DNA from: Colletes latitarsis
Taxonomy: Eukaryota > Arthropoda > Insecta > Hymenoptera > Colletidae
Length of the DNA: 64,000 nucleotides
NCBI RefSeq assembly: GCF_051014445.1
Contig: NC_135134.1
Location: forward strand, 24,617,672-24,681,671
Direction of reading: 5' to 3'
Made by a program: the position numbers and the translations under genes. Shown piece by piece: positions 49,792 to 63,073 of the stretch; position 1 is the stretch's first letter; every line of letters begins with the position of its first letter. The notes beneath the pieces were generated by a model. It was given only the letters and a program-made list of their open reading frames with translations, ran no database searches and had not been told where the DNA came from.

Positions 49792-51552
49792 AAAATATTG
49801 ATCGAAACAAGGTTTAATCGACTGTTTCAGTGTGGTACCACATTACTACGTGATCCAAACCAGAAAAAACCCAGGATCCGTTCAACAAGTATGTGAAGAA
49901 TGCGAAAGTATGAGTCTGATGAGTGAAAATCCCAGGCCTAACCTAGACCTAGCATACGTTATCCTCTAAAATATTTATCAAGACCGGGTTTAATTGATTG
50001 TTTCGGTGTGGTTCCACATTACTACGTGATCCAAACCAGAAAAAACCCAGGAACTGTTCAACGAGTATGTGAAGTGTGCGAAAGTATGAGTCTGATGAGG
50101 GCAAATCCCCGACCTATCCCAGACCTAAAATGCGTTATCCTCTAAAATATTTATCAAGACCAGGTTTAGTTGATTGTTTCAGTGTGGTCCCACATTACTA
50201 CGTGATCCAAACCAGAAAAAACCCGGGATCTGATCAACAAGTATGTGAAAAACCCGAAAATGTGAGGCTGCTGAGGGCAAATCTTAGACCTAACCTTGAC
50301 CTAACATGCGTTATCCTCTAAAATATTTATCAAGACCAGGTTTAATTGACTGTTTCAGTGTGGTCCCACATTACTACGTGATCCAAACCAGAAAAAATCC
50401 AGGATCTGTTCAACAAGTATGTGAAAAACGCGAAAGTATGAGCCTGATGAGGGCAAATCCCAGACATATCCCAGACCTAACTTGCGTTGTCCTCTAAGAT
50501 ATTGATGGGAACCAGGTTTAATCGACTGTTTCAGTGTGGTACTTCATTACTACGTGATGCAATCCAGAAAAAGCCCAGGATCAAGCCATCTAGTACGAGA
50601 AATATGGGAGAGAATGAGCCTGATGAGAGCAAATCCCAGACATAAACTAGGCCTAACAGGAATTGTTCTCTAAAAGATTGATCGAAACCAGGTTTAATTG
50701 ACAGTTTCAGTGTGGTCCCACATTACTACGTGATCCAGACCAGAAAAAACCCAGGATCCGTTCAACAAGTATGTGAAGAATGCGAAAGTATGAGTCTGAT
50801 GAGTGAAAATCCCAGGCCTAACCTAGACCTAACATGCGTTATCCTCAAAAATATTGATCGAAACCAGGTTTAATCGACTGTTTCAATGTGGTACCACATT
50901 ACTATGTGATCCAAACCAGAAAATAACCCAGGATCTGTTCAATGAGTATGTGAAGTGTGCGAAAGAATGAGTCTGATGAGGTCAAATCCCAGAACAATCC
51001 CAGACTTAACATGCGTTATCCTCTAAAATATTGATCGAAACCAGGTTTAATCGACTGTTTCAGTGTGGTACCACATTACTACGTGACCCAAACCAGAAAA
51101 AACCCAGGATCAGTTCAACAAGTATGTGAAGAATGCGAAAGTATGAGTCTGCTAAGTGAGAATCCCAGGGCTAACCTAGACCTAACATGCGTTATCCTCT
51201 AAAATATTAATCGAAACCAGGTTTAATTGACCGCTTCAGTGTGGTACCACATTACTACGTGTTCCAAACCAGAAAAAACCCAGGATCTGTTCAACAAGTA
51301 TGTGAAAAACGCGAAAGTATGAGCCTGATGAGGGCAAATCCCAGACCTATCCCAGACCTAACATGCGTTATCCTCTAAAATATTGAGCGAAACCAGGTTT
51401 AATGAACTGTTTCAGTGTGGTCCCACATTACTACGTGATCCAAACCAGAAAAAACCCAGGATCCGTTCAACAAGTATGTGAAGAATGCGAAAGTATGAGT
51501 CTGATGAGTGAAAATCCCAGGCCTAACCTAGACCTAACATGCGTTATCCTCT
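49792..51552. repeat. Mixed monomers right of the 12-mer HOR
   Basis: Ten monomers, several of them relatives of X and Y monomers (TCTAGTACGAG type near 50590, ATCCAGACC near 50735, CTGCTAAGTGAG near 51149) but in another order. About 50500-51210 resembles 56490-57160 and 60720-61250. Two adjacent units near 50076-50497 both have the stop-free class I form. Confidence 0.62.
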
Positions 51553-52608
51553 AAAATATTGATTGTAACCAGGTTTAATCGACTGTTTCAGTGTGGTGCC
51601 ACATTACTACGTGACCCAAACCAGAAAAAACCCAGGATCAGTTCAACAAGTATGTGAAGAATGCGAAAGTATGAGTCCGATGAGTGAGAATCCCAGGGCT
51701 AACCTAGACCTAACATGCGTTATCCTCTAAAATATTGATCGAAACCAGGTTTAATCGACTGTTTCAGTGTGGTATCACACTACTACGTGACCCAAACCAG
51801 AAAAAACCCATGATCTGTTCAACAAGTATGTGAAAAACGCGAAAGTATGAGCCTGATGAGGGCAAATCCCAGACCTATCCCAGACCTAACATGCGTTATC
51901 CTCTAAAATATTGAGCGAAACCAGGTTTAATGAACTGTTTCAGTGTGGTCCCACATTACTACGTGATCCAAACCAGAAAAAACCCAGGGTCCGTTCAACA
52001 AGTATGTGAAGAATGCGAAAGTATGAGTCTGATGAGTGAAAATCCCAGGGCTAACCTAGGCCTAACATGCGTTATCCTCTAAAATATTGATCGAAACCAG
52101 GTTTAATCGACTGTTTCAGTGTGGTATCATACTACTACGTGACCCAAACCAGAAAAAACCCATGATCTGTTCAACAAGTATGTGAAAAACGCGAAAGTAT
52201 GAGCCTGATGAGGGCAAATCCCAGACCTATCCCAGACCTAACATGCGTTATCCTCTAAAATATTGAGCGAAACCAGGTTTAATGAACTGTTTCAGTGTGG
52301 TCCCACATTACTACGTGATTCAAACCAGAAAAAACCCAGGGTCCGTTCAACAAGTATGTGAAGAATGCGAAAGTATGAGTCTGATGAGTGAAAATCCCAG
52401 ACCTAGCCTAGACCTAACATGCGTTATCCTCTAAAATATTGATCCAAACCAGGTATAATGGACTGTTTCAGTGTGGTACCACACTACTACGTGATCCAAA
52501 CCAGAAAAAACCCAGGATCTGTTCAACAAGTATGTGAAAAACGCGAAAGTATGAGCCTGATGAGGGCAAATCCCAGACCTATCCCAGACCTAACATGCGT
52601 TATCCTCT
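51553..52608. repeat. 6-mer HOR copy 1, 1056 bp (second six-mer family)
   Basis: Six monomers: GATTGTAACC with GGTGCCACATT; GATCGAAACC with GGTATCACAC; GAGCGAAACC with GGGTCCG; GATCGAAACC with GGTATCATAC; GAGCGAAACC with GATTCAAACC; and GATCCAAACC with AGGTATAATGG. The unit is repeated at exactly +1056. It is unrelated in composition to the six-mer at 20.6-22.7 kb. Confidence 0.88.
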
Positions 52609-53664
52609 AAAATATTGATTGTAACCAGGTTTAATCGACTGTTTCAGTGTGGTGCCACATTACTACGTGACCCAAACCAGAAAAAACCCAGGATCAGTTC
52701 AACAAGTATGTGAAGAATGCGAAAGTATGAGTCCGATGAGTGAGAATCCCAGGGCTAACCTAGACCTAACATGCGTTATCCTCTAAAATATTGATCGAAA
52801 CCAGGTTTAATCGACTGTTTCAGTGTGGTATCACACTACTACGTGACCCAAACCAGAAAAAACCCATGATCTGTTCAACAAGTATGTGAAAAACGCGAAA
52901 GTATGAGCCTGATGAGGGCAAATCCCAGACCTATCCCAGACCTAACATGCGTTATCCTCTAAAATATTGAGCGAAACCAGGTTTAATGAACTGTTTCAGT
53001 GTGGTCCCACATTACTACGTGATCCAAACCAGAAAAAACCCAGGGTCCGTTCAACAAGTATGTGAAGAATGCGAAAGTATGAGTCTGATGAGTGAAAATC
53101 CCAGGGCTAACCTAGGCCTAACATGCGTTATCCTCTAAAATATTGATCGAAACCAGGTTTAATCGACTGTTTCAGTGTGGTATCATACTACTACGTGACC
53201 CAAACCAGAAAAAACCCATGATCTGTTCAACAAGTATGTGAAAAACGCGAAAGTATGAGCCTGATGAGGGCAAATCCCAGACCTATCCCAGACCTAACAT
53301 GCGTTATCCTCTAAAATATTGAGCGAAACCAGGTTTAATGAACTGTTTCAGTGTGGTCCCACATTACTACGTGATTCAAACCAGAAAAAACCCAGGGTCC
53401 GTTCAACAAGTATGTGAAGAATGCGAAAGTATGAGTCTGATGAGTGAAAATCCCAGACCTAGCCTAGACCTAACATGCGTTATCCTCTAAAATATTGATC
53501 CAAACCAGGTATAATGGACTGTTTCAGTGTGGTACCACACTTCTACGTGATCCAAACCAGAAAAAACCCAGGATCTGTTCAACAAGTATGTGAAAAACGC
53601 GAAAGTATGAGCCTGATGAGGGTAAATCCCAGACCTATCCCAGACCTAACATGCGTTATCCTCT
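52609..53664. repeat. 6-mer HOR copy 2, 1056 bp
   Basis: Tandem copy of the preceding unit. Differences I can see are ACACTTCTACG against ACACTACTACG (near 53540/52484) and GAGGGTAAATCC against GAGGGCAAATCC (near 53620/52564). Confidence 0.88.
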
Positions 53665-55850
53665 AAAATATTGAGCGAAACCAGGTTTAATGAACTGTTT
53701 CAGTGTGGTCCCACATTACTACGTGATTCAAACCAGAAAAAACCCAGGGTCCGTTCAACAAGTATGTGAAGAATGCGAAAGTATGAGTCTGATGAGTGAA
53801 AATCCCAGGCCTAACCTAGACCTAACATGAATTATTCTCTAAAATATTGATCGAAACCAGGTTTAATTGACTGTTTCAGTGTTGTACTTCATTACTACGT
53901 GATGCAATCCAGAAAAAGCCCAGGATCTAGCCATCAAGTATGAGAAATATGCGAAAGAATGAGCCTGATGAGAGCAAATCCCTGACCTAACCGAGACCTA
54001 ACATGAATTATTCTCTAAAATATTGATCAAAAGCAGGTTTAATTGAATGTTTCAGTGTGGTACCACATTACTACGTGCTCCAAACCAGAAAAAACCCAGG
54101 ATCCGTTCAACAAGTATGTGAAGATTGCGAAAGTATGAGTCTGATGAGTGAAAATCTCAGGCCTTACCTAGACCTGACATGCGTTGTCCTCTAAAATATT
54201 GAAGGAAACCAGGTTCAATTGACTGTTTCAGTGTTGTTCTTCATTACTACGTGATGCAATCCAGAAAAAGCCCAGGATGTAGTTATCAAGTATGACAAAT
54301 ATGCGAAAGAATGAGCCTGATGGGAGCAAATCCCAGACCTAACCTAGACCTAACATGAATTATTCTCTAAAATATTGATCGAAACCAGGTTTAATTGACT
54401 GCTTCAGTGATGTACTTCATTACTACGTGATGCAATCCAGAAAAAGCCCAGGATCTAACCGTCAAGTATGAGAAATATGCGAAAGAATGAGCCTGATGAG
54501 AGCAAATCCCAGACCTAACCTAGACCTAACATGAATTATTCTCTAAAATATTGATCGAAACCAGGTTTAATTGATTGCTTCAGTGATGTACTTCATTACT
54601 ACGTGATGCAATCCAGAAAAAGCCCAGGATCTAACCGTCAAGTATGAGAAATATGCGAAAGAATGAGCCTGATGAGAGCAAATCCCAGACCTAACCTAGA
54701 CCTAACATGAATTATTCTCTAAAATATTCATCAAAACCAGGTTTAATTGACTGGTTCAGTGTGGTACCACATTACTACATGATCCAATCCAGAAATAGCC
54801 CAGGATCTGTTCAACAAGTATGTGAAAAACGCGAAAGTATGAGCCTGATGGGGGCAAATCCCAGACCTATCCCAGACCTAACTTGCGTTATCCTCTAAAA
54901 TAATGATCGAAACCAGGTTTAATTGACTGTTTCAGCGTGGTACCACATTATTACGTGATACAATCCAGAAATAGTCCAGGATCCAGCCATGAAGTATGAG
55001 AAATATGCGAAAGTATGAGCCTGGCGAGGGCAAATCCTAGACCTAACCCAGACCTAACATGCGTTATCCTCTAAAATATTTATCAAGACCAGGTTTAATT
55101 GATTGTTTCTGTGTGGTCCCACATAACTACGTGATCCAAACCAGAAAAAACACAGGATCCGTTCAACAAGTATGAGAAGAATGTGAAAGTATGAGTCTGA
55201 TGAGTGAAAATCCCAGGCCTAACCTAGACCTAACATGCGTTATCCTCAAAAATATTGATCGAAACCTGGTTTAATCGACTGTTTCAGCGTGGTACCACAT
55301 TACTATGTGATACAATCCAGAAACAGCCCAGGATCTAGCCATGAACTATGAGAAATATGCGAAAGTATGAGCCTGATGAGTGAAATTCCCCGGCCTAACC
55401 TAGACCTAACATGCGTTATCCTCAAAAATATTGATCCAAACCAGGTTTAATGGACTGTTTCAGTGTGGTACCACTTTACTACGTGATCCAAATCAGAAAA
55501 AACCCTCGATCAGGTCAACATGTATGTTAAAACTGCGAAAGTATGACCCTGATGAGAGCAAATCCCAGGCCTAACCTAGACCTAACATGCGTTGTCCTCT
55601 AAAATATTGATGGAAACCAGGTTTAATTGACTGTTTCAGTGTTGTACTTCATTACTACGTGATGCAATCCAGAGAAAGCCCAGGATCTAGCCGTCAAGTA
55701 TGAGAAATATGCGAAAGAATGAGCCTGATGAGAGCGAATCCCAGACCTAACCTAGACCTAACATGAATTATTCTCTAAAATATTGATCGAAACCAGGATT
55801 AATTGACTGTTTCAGTGTTGTACTTCATTACTACGTGATGTAATCCAGAA
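53665..55850. repeat. Mosaic left part of the right-hand domain
   Basis: After one more GAGCGAAACC/GATTCAAACC monomer, about 53856-54800 is repeated at 62129-63073 (offset 8273), marked by AACCGAGACC, GATCAAAAGCAGG, TTGTTCTTC, GATGTAGTTATC and two adjacent CTAACCGTCAAG monomers. About 55137-55445 is repeated at 63692-64000 (offset 8555; GAACTATGAG, GAAATTCCCCGG). The remaining monomers, near 55445-55850, are class I and II units with private changes. Confidence 0.7.
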
Positions 55851-57110
55851 AAAGCCCAGAATCTAGCCGTCAAGTATGAGAAATATGCGAAAGTATGAGC
55901 CTGATGAGGGCAAATCCTAGACCTAACCCAGACCTAACATGCGTTATCCTCTAAAATATTTATCAAGGTCAGGTTTAATTGATTGTTTCAGTGTGGTACC
56001 ACATTACTACGTGATCCACACCAGAAAAAACCCAAGATCCGTTCACAAATATGTGAAGAATGCGAAAGTATGAGTCTGATGAGTGAAAATCCCAGGCCTA
56101 ACCTAGACCTAACATGCGTTATCCTCAATAATATTGATCGAAACCAGGTTTATTTGAGTGTTTCAGTGTTGTACTTCATTACTACGTGATGCAATCCAGA
56201 AAAAGCCCAGGATCTAGCCATCTAGTATGAGAAATATGCGAAAGAATGAGCCTGATGAGAGCAAATCCCTGACCTAACCTAGACCTAACTTGCGTTATCC
56301 TCTAAAATATTGATCGAAACCAGGTTTAATAGACTGTTTCAGTGTGGTACCACACTACTACGTGATCCAAACCAGAAAAAACCCAGGATCTGTTCAACAA
56401 GTATGTGAAAAACGCGAAAGTATGAGCCTGATGAGAGCAAATCCCAGACATATCCCAGACCTAACTTGCGTTGTCCTCTAAGATATTGATGGAAACCAGG
56501 TTTAATCGACTGTTTCAGTGTGGTACTTCATTACTACGTGATGCAATCCAGAAAAAGCCCAGGATCTAGCCATCTAGTACGAGAAATATGGGAGAGAATG
56601 AGCCTGATGAGAGCAAATCCCAGACATAACCTAGGCCTAACATGAATTGTTCTCTAAAATATTGATCGAAACCTGGTTTAATTGACAGTTTCAGTGTGGT
56701 CCCACATTACTACGTGATCCAGACCAGAAAAAACCCAGGATCCGTTCAACAAGTATGTGAAGAATGCGAAAGTATGAGTCTGATGAGTGAAAATCCCAGG
56801 CCTAACCTAGACCTAACATGCGTTATCCTCAAAAATATTGATCGAAACCTGGTTTAATCGACTGTTTCAATGTGGTACCACATTACTATGTGATCCAAAC
56901 CAGAAAATAACCCAGGATCTGTTCAATGAGTATGTGAAGTGTGCGAAAGTATGAGTCTGATGAGGTCAAATCCCAGAACAATCCCAGACTTAACATGCGT
57001 TATCCTCTAAAATATTGATCGAAACCAGGTTTAATCGACTGTTTCAGTGTGGTACCACATTACTACGTGACCCAAACCAGAAAAAAGCCAGGATCAGTTC
57101 AACAAGTATG
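55851..57110. repeat. ~1.26-kb block, first copy (offset 4225)
   Basis: It matches 60076-61335 at offset 4225 (24 x 176 + 1). Markers are GAATCTAGCCGTCAAG, ATCAAGGTCAGG, CCACACCAG, GTTCACAAATATG, CCTCAATAATATTG, GGTTTATTTGAGTG, AATAGACTG, ATATGGGAGAGAATG, TTGACAGTTTCAG and AAAAAAGCCAGG. Confidence 0.8.
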
Positions 57111-57888
57111 TGAAGAATACGAAAGTATGAGTCTGCTAAGTGAGAATCCCAGGGCTAACCTAGACCTAACATGCGTTATCCTCTAAAATATTAATCGAAA
57201 CCAGGTTTAATTGACCGCTTCAGTGTGGTACCACATTACTGCGTGTTCCAAACCAGAAAAAACCCAGGATCTGTTCAACAAGTATGTGAAAAACGCGAAA
57301 GTATGAGCCTGATGAGGGCAAATCCCAGACATATCCCAGACCTAACTTGCGTTGTCCTCTAAGATATTGATGAAAACCAGGTTTCATTGACTGTTTCAGT
57401 GTGGTACTACATTACTACGTGAAGCAATCCAGAAAAAGCCCAGGATCTAGCCATCAAGTATGAGAAATATGCGAAAGAATGAGCCTGATGAGAGCAAATC
57501 CCAGACCTAACCTAGACCTAACATGCGTTTTCCTCTAAAATATTGAGCAAAACCAGGTTTAATGAACTGTTTCAGTGTGGTCCCACATTACTACGTGATC
57601 CAAACCAGAAAAAACCCAGGATCCGTTCAACAAGTATGTGAAGAATACGAAAGTATGAGTCTGATGAGTGAAAATCCCAGACCTAACCTAGGCCTAACAT
57701 GCGTTATCCTCTAAAATATTGATTGTAACCAGGTTTAATCGACTGTTTCAGTGTGGTACCACATTACTACGTGACCCAAACCAGAAAAAACCCAGGATCA
57801 GTTCAACAAGTATGTGAAGAATGCGAAAGTATGAGTCTGATGAGTGAAAATCCCAGGGCTACCCTAGACCTAACATGCGTTATCCTCT
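57111..57888. repeat. Monomers between the offset-4225 and 7-mer blocks
   Basis: Four to five monomers, among them CTGCTAAGTGAG, CCGCTTCAG with TACTGCGTGTTCC, and GATTGTAACC. Several are relatives of units at 51.1-51.6 kb and of Y monomers 8-10 (TTTTCCTCT, GAGCAAAACC). Confidence 0.6.
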
Positions 57889-59120
57889 AAAATATTGATC
57901 GAAACCAGGTTTAATCGACTGTTTCAGTGTGGTACCACATTACTATGTGATCCTAACCAGAAAAAACCCAGGATCAGTTCAACAAGTATGTGAAGAATGC
58001 GAAAGTATGAGTCTGATGAGTGAGAATCCCAGGGCTAACCTAGACCTAACATGCGTTATCCTCTAAAATATTGATCGAAACCAGGTTTAATCGACTGTTT
58101 CAGTGTGGTATCACACTACTACGTGACCCAAATCAGAAAAAACCCATGATCTGTTCAACAAGTATGTGAAAAACGCGAAAGTATGAGCCTGATGAGGGCA
58201 AATCCCAGACCTATCCCAGGCCTAACATGCGTTATCCTCTAAAATATTGAGCGAAACCAGGTTTAATGAACTGTTTCAGTGGGGTCCCACATTACTACGT
58301 GATCCAAACCAGAAAAAACCCAGGGTCCGTTCAACAAGTATGTGAAGAATGCGAAAGTATGAGTCTGATGAGTGAAAATCCCAGGGCTAACCTAGACCTA
58401 ACATGCGTTATCCTCTAAAATATTGATCGAAACCAGGTTTAATCGACAGTTTCAGTGTGGTATCATACTACTACGTGACCCAAACCAGAAAAAACCCATG
58501 ATCTGTTCAACAAGTATGTGAAAAACACGAAAGTATGAGCCTGATGAGGGCAAATCCCAGACCTATCCCAGACCTAACATGCGTTATCCTCTAAAATATT
58601 GAGCGAAACCAGGTTTAATTGACTGTTTCAGTGTTGTACTTCATTACTACGTGATGCAATCCAGAAAAAGCCCAGGATCTAGCCATCAAGTATGAGAAAT
58701 ATGCGAAAGAATGAGCCTGATGAGAGCAAATCCCTGACCTAACCGAGACCTAACATGAATTATTCTCTAAAATATTGATCAAAAGCAGGTTTAATTGAAT
58801 GTTTCAGTGTGGTACCACATTACTACGTGATCCAAACCAGAAAAAACCCAGAATCCGTTCAACAAGTATGTGAAGATTGCGAAAGTATGAGTCTGATGAG
58901 TGAAAATCTCAGGCCTTACCTAGACCTAACTTGCGTTATCCTCTAAAACATTGATCCAAACCAGGTTTAATGGACTGTTTCAGTGTGGTACCACACTACT
59001 ACGTGATCCAAACCAGAAAAAACCCAGGATCTGTTCAAGGTGTATGTGAAGTGCGGGAAATTATGAGTCTGATGAGGTCAAATCCCAGACCAATCCCAGA
59101 CTTAACTTGCGTTATCCTCT
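57889..59120. repeat. 7-mer HOR copy 1, 1232 bp
   Basis: Seven monomers: GATCAGTTCAAC; GGTATCACAC; GAGCGAAACC with GTGGGGTCCCAC; GGTATCATAC; GAGCGAAACC with TTGTACTTC; GATCAAAAGCAGG; and ACATTGATCC with TTCAAGGTGTATG. The order restarts at 59121 (offset 1232 = 7 x 176). About 57780-58925 also recurs at 61301-62446 (offset 3521). Confidence 0.8.
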
Positions 59121-60079
59121 AAAATATTGATCGAAACCAGGTTTAATCGACTGTTTCAGTGTGGTACCACATTACTATGTGATCCAAACCAGAAAAAACC
59201 CAGGATCAGTTCAACAAGTATGTGAAGAATGCGAAAGTATGAGTCTGATGAGTGAGAATCCCAGGGCTAACCTAGACCTAACATGCGTTATCCTCTAAAA
59301 TATTGATCGAAACCAGGTTTAATCGACTGTTTCAGTGTGGTATCACACTACTACGTGACCCAAACCAGAAAAAACCCATGATCTGTTCAACAAGTATGTG
59401 AAAAACGCGAAAGTATGAGCCTGATGAGGGCAAATCCCAGACCTATCCCAGACCTAACATGCGTTATCCTCTAAAATATTGAGCGAAACCAGGTTCAATG
59501 AACTGTTTCAGTGGGGTCCCACATTACTACGTGATCCAAACCAGAAAAAACCCAGGGTCCGTTCAACAAGTATGTGAAGAATGCGAAAGTATGAGTCTGA
59601 TGAGTGAGAATCCCAGGGCTAACCTAGACCTAACATGCGTTATCCTCTAAAATATTGATCGAAACCAGGTTTAATCGACTGTTTCAGTGTGGTATCATAC
59701 TACTACGTGACCCAAACCAGAAAAAACCCATGATCTGTTCAACAAGTATGTGAAAAACGCGAAAGTATGAGCCTGATGAGGGCAAATCCCAGACCTATCC
59801 CAGACCTAACATGCGTTATCCTCTAAAATATTGAGCGAAACCAGGTTTAATTGACTGTTTCAGTGTTGTACTTCATTACTACGTGATGCAATCCAGAAAA
59901 AGCCCAGGATCTAGCCATCAAGTATGAGAAATATGCGAAAGAATGAGCCTGATGAGAGCAAATCCCTGACCTAACCGAGACCTAACATGAATTATTCTCT
60001 AAAATATTGATCAAAAGCAGGTTTAATTGAATGTTTCAGTGTGGTACCACATTACTACGTGATCCAAACCAGAAAAAAA
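59121..60079. repeat. 7-mer HOR copy 2, truncated
   Basis: It repeats the first five monomers and part of the sixth of the 7-mer unit, then switches inside the GATCAAAAGCAGG monomer to the offset-4225 block. The switch falls in CCCAGAATC (60080-60088) and is accompanied by a seven-base A-run. Confidence 0.78.
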
Positions 60080-61335
60080 CCCAGAATCTAGCCGTCAAGT
60101 ATGAGAAATATGCGAAAGTATGAGCCTGATGAGGGCAAATCCTAGACCTAACCCAGACCTAACATGCGTTATCCTCTAAAATATTTATCAAGGTCAGGTT
60201 TAATTGATTGTTTCAGTGTGGTACCACATTACTACGTGATCCACACCAGAAAAAACCCAAGATCCGTTCACAAATATGTGAAGAATGCGAAAGTATGAGT
60301 CTGATGAGTGAAAATCCCAGGCCTAACCTAGACCTAACATGCGTTATCCTCAATAATATTGATCGAAACCAGGTTTATTTGAGTGTTTCAGTGTTGTACT
60401 TCATTACTACGTGATGCAATCCAGAAAAAGCCCAGGATCTAGCCATCTAGTATGAGAAATATGCGAAAGAATGAGCCTGATGAGAGCAAATCCCTGACCT
60501 AACCTAGACCTAACTTGCGTTATCCTCTAAAATATTGATCGAAACCAGGTTTAATAGACTGTTTCAGTGTGGTACCACACTACTACGTGATCCAAACCAG
60601 AAAAAACCCAGGATCTGTTCAACAAGTATGTGAAAAACGCGAAAGTATGAGCCTGATGAGGGCAAATCCCAGACATATCCCAGACCTAACTTGCGTTGTC
60701 CTCTAAGATATTGATGGAAACCAGGTTTAATCGACTGTTTCAGTGTGGTACTTCATTACTACGTGATGCAATCCAGAAAAAGCCCAGGATCTAGCCATCT
60801 AGTACGAGAAATATGGGAGAGAATGAGCCTGATGAGAGCAAATCCCAGACATAACCTAGGCCTAACATGAATTGTTCTCTAAAATATTGATCGAAACCAG
60901 GTTTAATTGACAGTTTCAGTGTGGTCCCACATTACTACGTGATCCAGACCAGAAAAAACCCAGGATCCGTTCAACAAGTATGTGAAGAATGCGAAAGTAT
61001 GAGTCTGATGAGTGAAAATCCCAGGCCTAACCTAGACCTAACATGCGTTATCCTCAAAAATATTGATCGAAACCTGGTTTAATCGACTGTTTTAATGTGG
61101 TACCACATTACTATGTGATCCAAACCAGAAAATAACCCAGGATCTGTTCAATGAGTATGTGAAGTGTGCGAAAGTATGAGTCTGATGAGGTCAAATCCCA
61201 GAACAATCCCAGACTTAACATGCGTTATCCTCTAAAATATTGATCGAAACCAGGTTTAATCGACTGTTTCAGTGTGGTACCACATTACTACGTGACCCAA
61301 ACCAGAAAAAAGCCAGGATCAGTTCAACAAGTATG
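60076..61335. repeat. ~1.26-kb block, second copy (offset 4225)
   Basis: Copy of 55851-57110 with a few single-base differences, for example GAGGGCAAATCC for GAGAGCAAATCC near 60660 and ACCAGG for ACCTGG near 60897. Its left edge is a visible recombination junction at 60080-60088. Confidence 0.8.
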
Positions 61336-62446
61336 TGAAGAATGCGAAAGTATGAGTCTGATGAGTGAAAATCCCAGGGCTACCCTAGACCTAACATGCG
61401 TTATCCTCTAAAATATTGATCGAAACCAGGTTTAATCGACTGTTTCAGTGTGGTACCACATTACTACGTGATCCAAACCAGAAAAAACCCAGGATCAGTT
61501 CAACAAGTATGTGAAGAATGCGAAAGTATGAGTCTGATGAGTGAGAATCCCAGGGCTAACCTAGACCTAACATGCGTTATCCTCTAAAATATTGATCGAA
61601 ACCAGGTTTAATCGACTGTTTCAGTGTGGTATCACACTACTACGTGACCCAAACCAGAAAAAACCCATGATCTGTTCAACAAGTATGTGAAAAACGCGAA
61701 AGTATGAGCCTGATGAGGGCAAATCCCAGACCTATCCCAGACCTAACATGCGTTATCCTCTAAAATATTGAGCGAAACCAGGTTTAATGAACTGTTTCAG
61801 TGGGGTCCCACATTACTACGTGATCCAAACCAGAAAAAACCCAGGGTCCGTTCAACAAGTATGTGAAGAATGCGAAAGTATGAGTCTGATGAGTGAAAAT
61901 CCCAGGGCTAACCTAGACCTAACATGCGTTATCCTCTAAAATATTGATCGAAACCAGGTTTAATCGACTGTTTCAGTGTGGTATCATACTACTACGTGAC
62001 CCAAACCAGAAAAAACCCATGATCTGTTCAACAAGTATGTGAAAAACGCGAAAGTATGAGCCTGATGAGGGCAAATCCCAGACCTATCCCAGACCTAACA
62101 TGCGTTATCCTCTAAAATATTGAGCGAAACCAGGTTTAATTGACTGTTTCAGTGTTGTACTTCATTACTACGTGATGCAATCCAGAAAAAGCCCAGGATC
62201 TAGCCATCAAGTATGAGAAATATGCGAAAGAATGAGCCTGATGAGAGCAAATCCCTGACCTAACCGAGACCTAACATGAATTATTCTCTAAAATATTGAT
62301 CAAAAGCAGGTTTAATTGAATGTTTCAGTGTGGTACCACATTACTACGTGATCCAAACCAGAAAAAACCCAGAATCCGTTCAACAAGTATGTGAAGATTG
62401 CGAAAGTATGAGTCTGATGAGTGAAAATCTCAGGCCTTACCTAGAC
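61301..62446. repeat. Third copy of the 7-mer-related block (offset 3521)
   Basis: It matches 57780-58925, with GGCTACCCTAGACC (57857/61378), GGTATCACAC (58109/61630), GTGGGGTCCCAC, GGTATCATAC and AACCGAGACC in the same order. It ends when CTGACATGCGTTGTCC replaces CTAACTTGCGTTATCC, which moves it into the offset-8273 register. Confidence 0.78.
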
Positions 62447-63073
62447 CTGACATGCGTTGTCCTCTAAAATATTGATGGAAACCAGGTTCAATTGACTGTT
62501 TCAGTGTTGTTCTTCATTACTACGTGATGCAATCCAGAAAAAGCCCAGGATGTAGTTATCAAGTATGACAAATATGCGAAAGAATGAGCCTGATGGGAGC
62601 AAATCCCAGACCTAACCTAGACCTAACATGAATTATTCTCTAAAATATTGATCGAAACCAGGTTTAATTGACTGCTTCAGTGATGTACTTCATTACTACG
62701 TGATGCAATCCAGAAAAAGCCCAGGATCTAACCGTCAAGTATGAGAAATATGCGAAAGAATGAGCCTGATGAGAGCAAATCCCAGACCTAACCTAGACCT
62801 AACATGAATTATTCTCTAAAATATTGATCGAAACCAGGTTTAATTGACTGCTTCAGTGATGTACTTCATTACTACGTGATGCAATCCAGAAAAAGCCCAG
62901 GATCTAACCGTCAAGTATGAGAAATATGCGAAAGAATGAGCCTGATGAGAGCAAATCCCAGACCTAACCTAGACCTAACATGAATTATTCTCTAAAATAT
63001 TCATCAAAACCAGGTTTAATTGACTGGTGCAGTGTGGTACCACATTACTACGTGATCCAATCCAGAAATAGCC
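62129..63073. repeat. Second copy of the offset-8273 block
   Basis: Copy of 53856-54800 with single-base differences (GATGG for GAAGG near 62473, CTGGTGCAG for CTGGTTCAG near 63028). It overlaps the end of the offset-3521 block, because both share the TTGTACTTC and GATCAAAAGCAGG monomers. Confidence 0.76.

Noticed and set aside
13542..60414. About thirty open frames of 63-84 codons on the + strand with similar peptides
   Set aside because: They are the satellite read through one unit. The 176-bp period shifts the frame, every frame closes in the next monomer at CTCTAA, and frames open only where ATTTATC and a class I block happen to lack TGA. Single-base changes between HOR copies open or close them (20957 against 22013). 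No ribosome-binding, splice or codon-constraint signal supports them.
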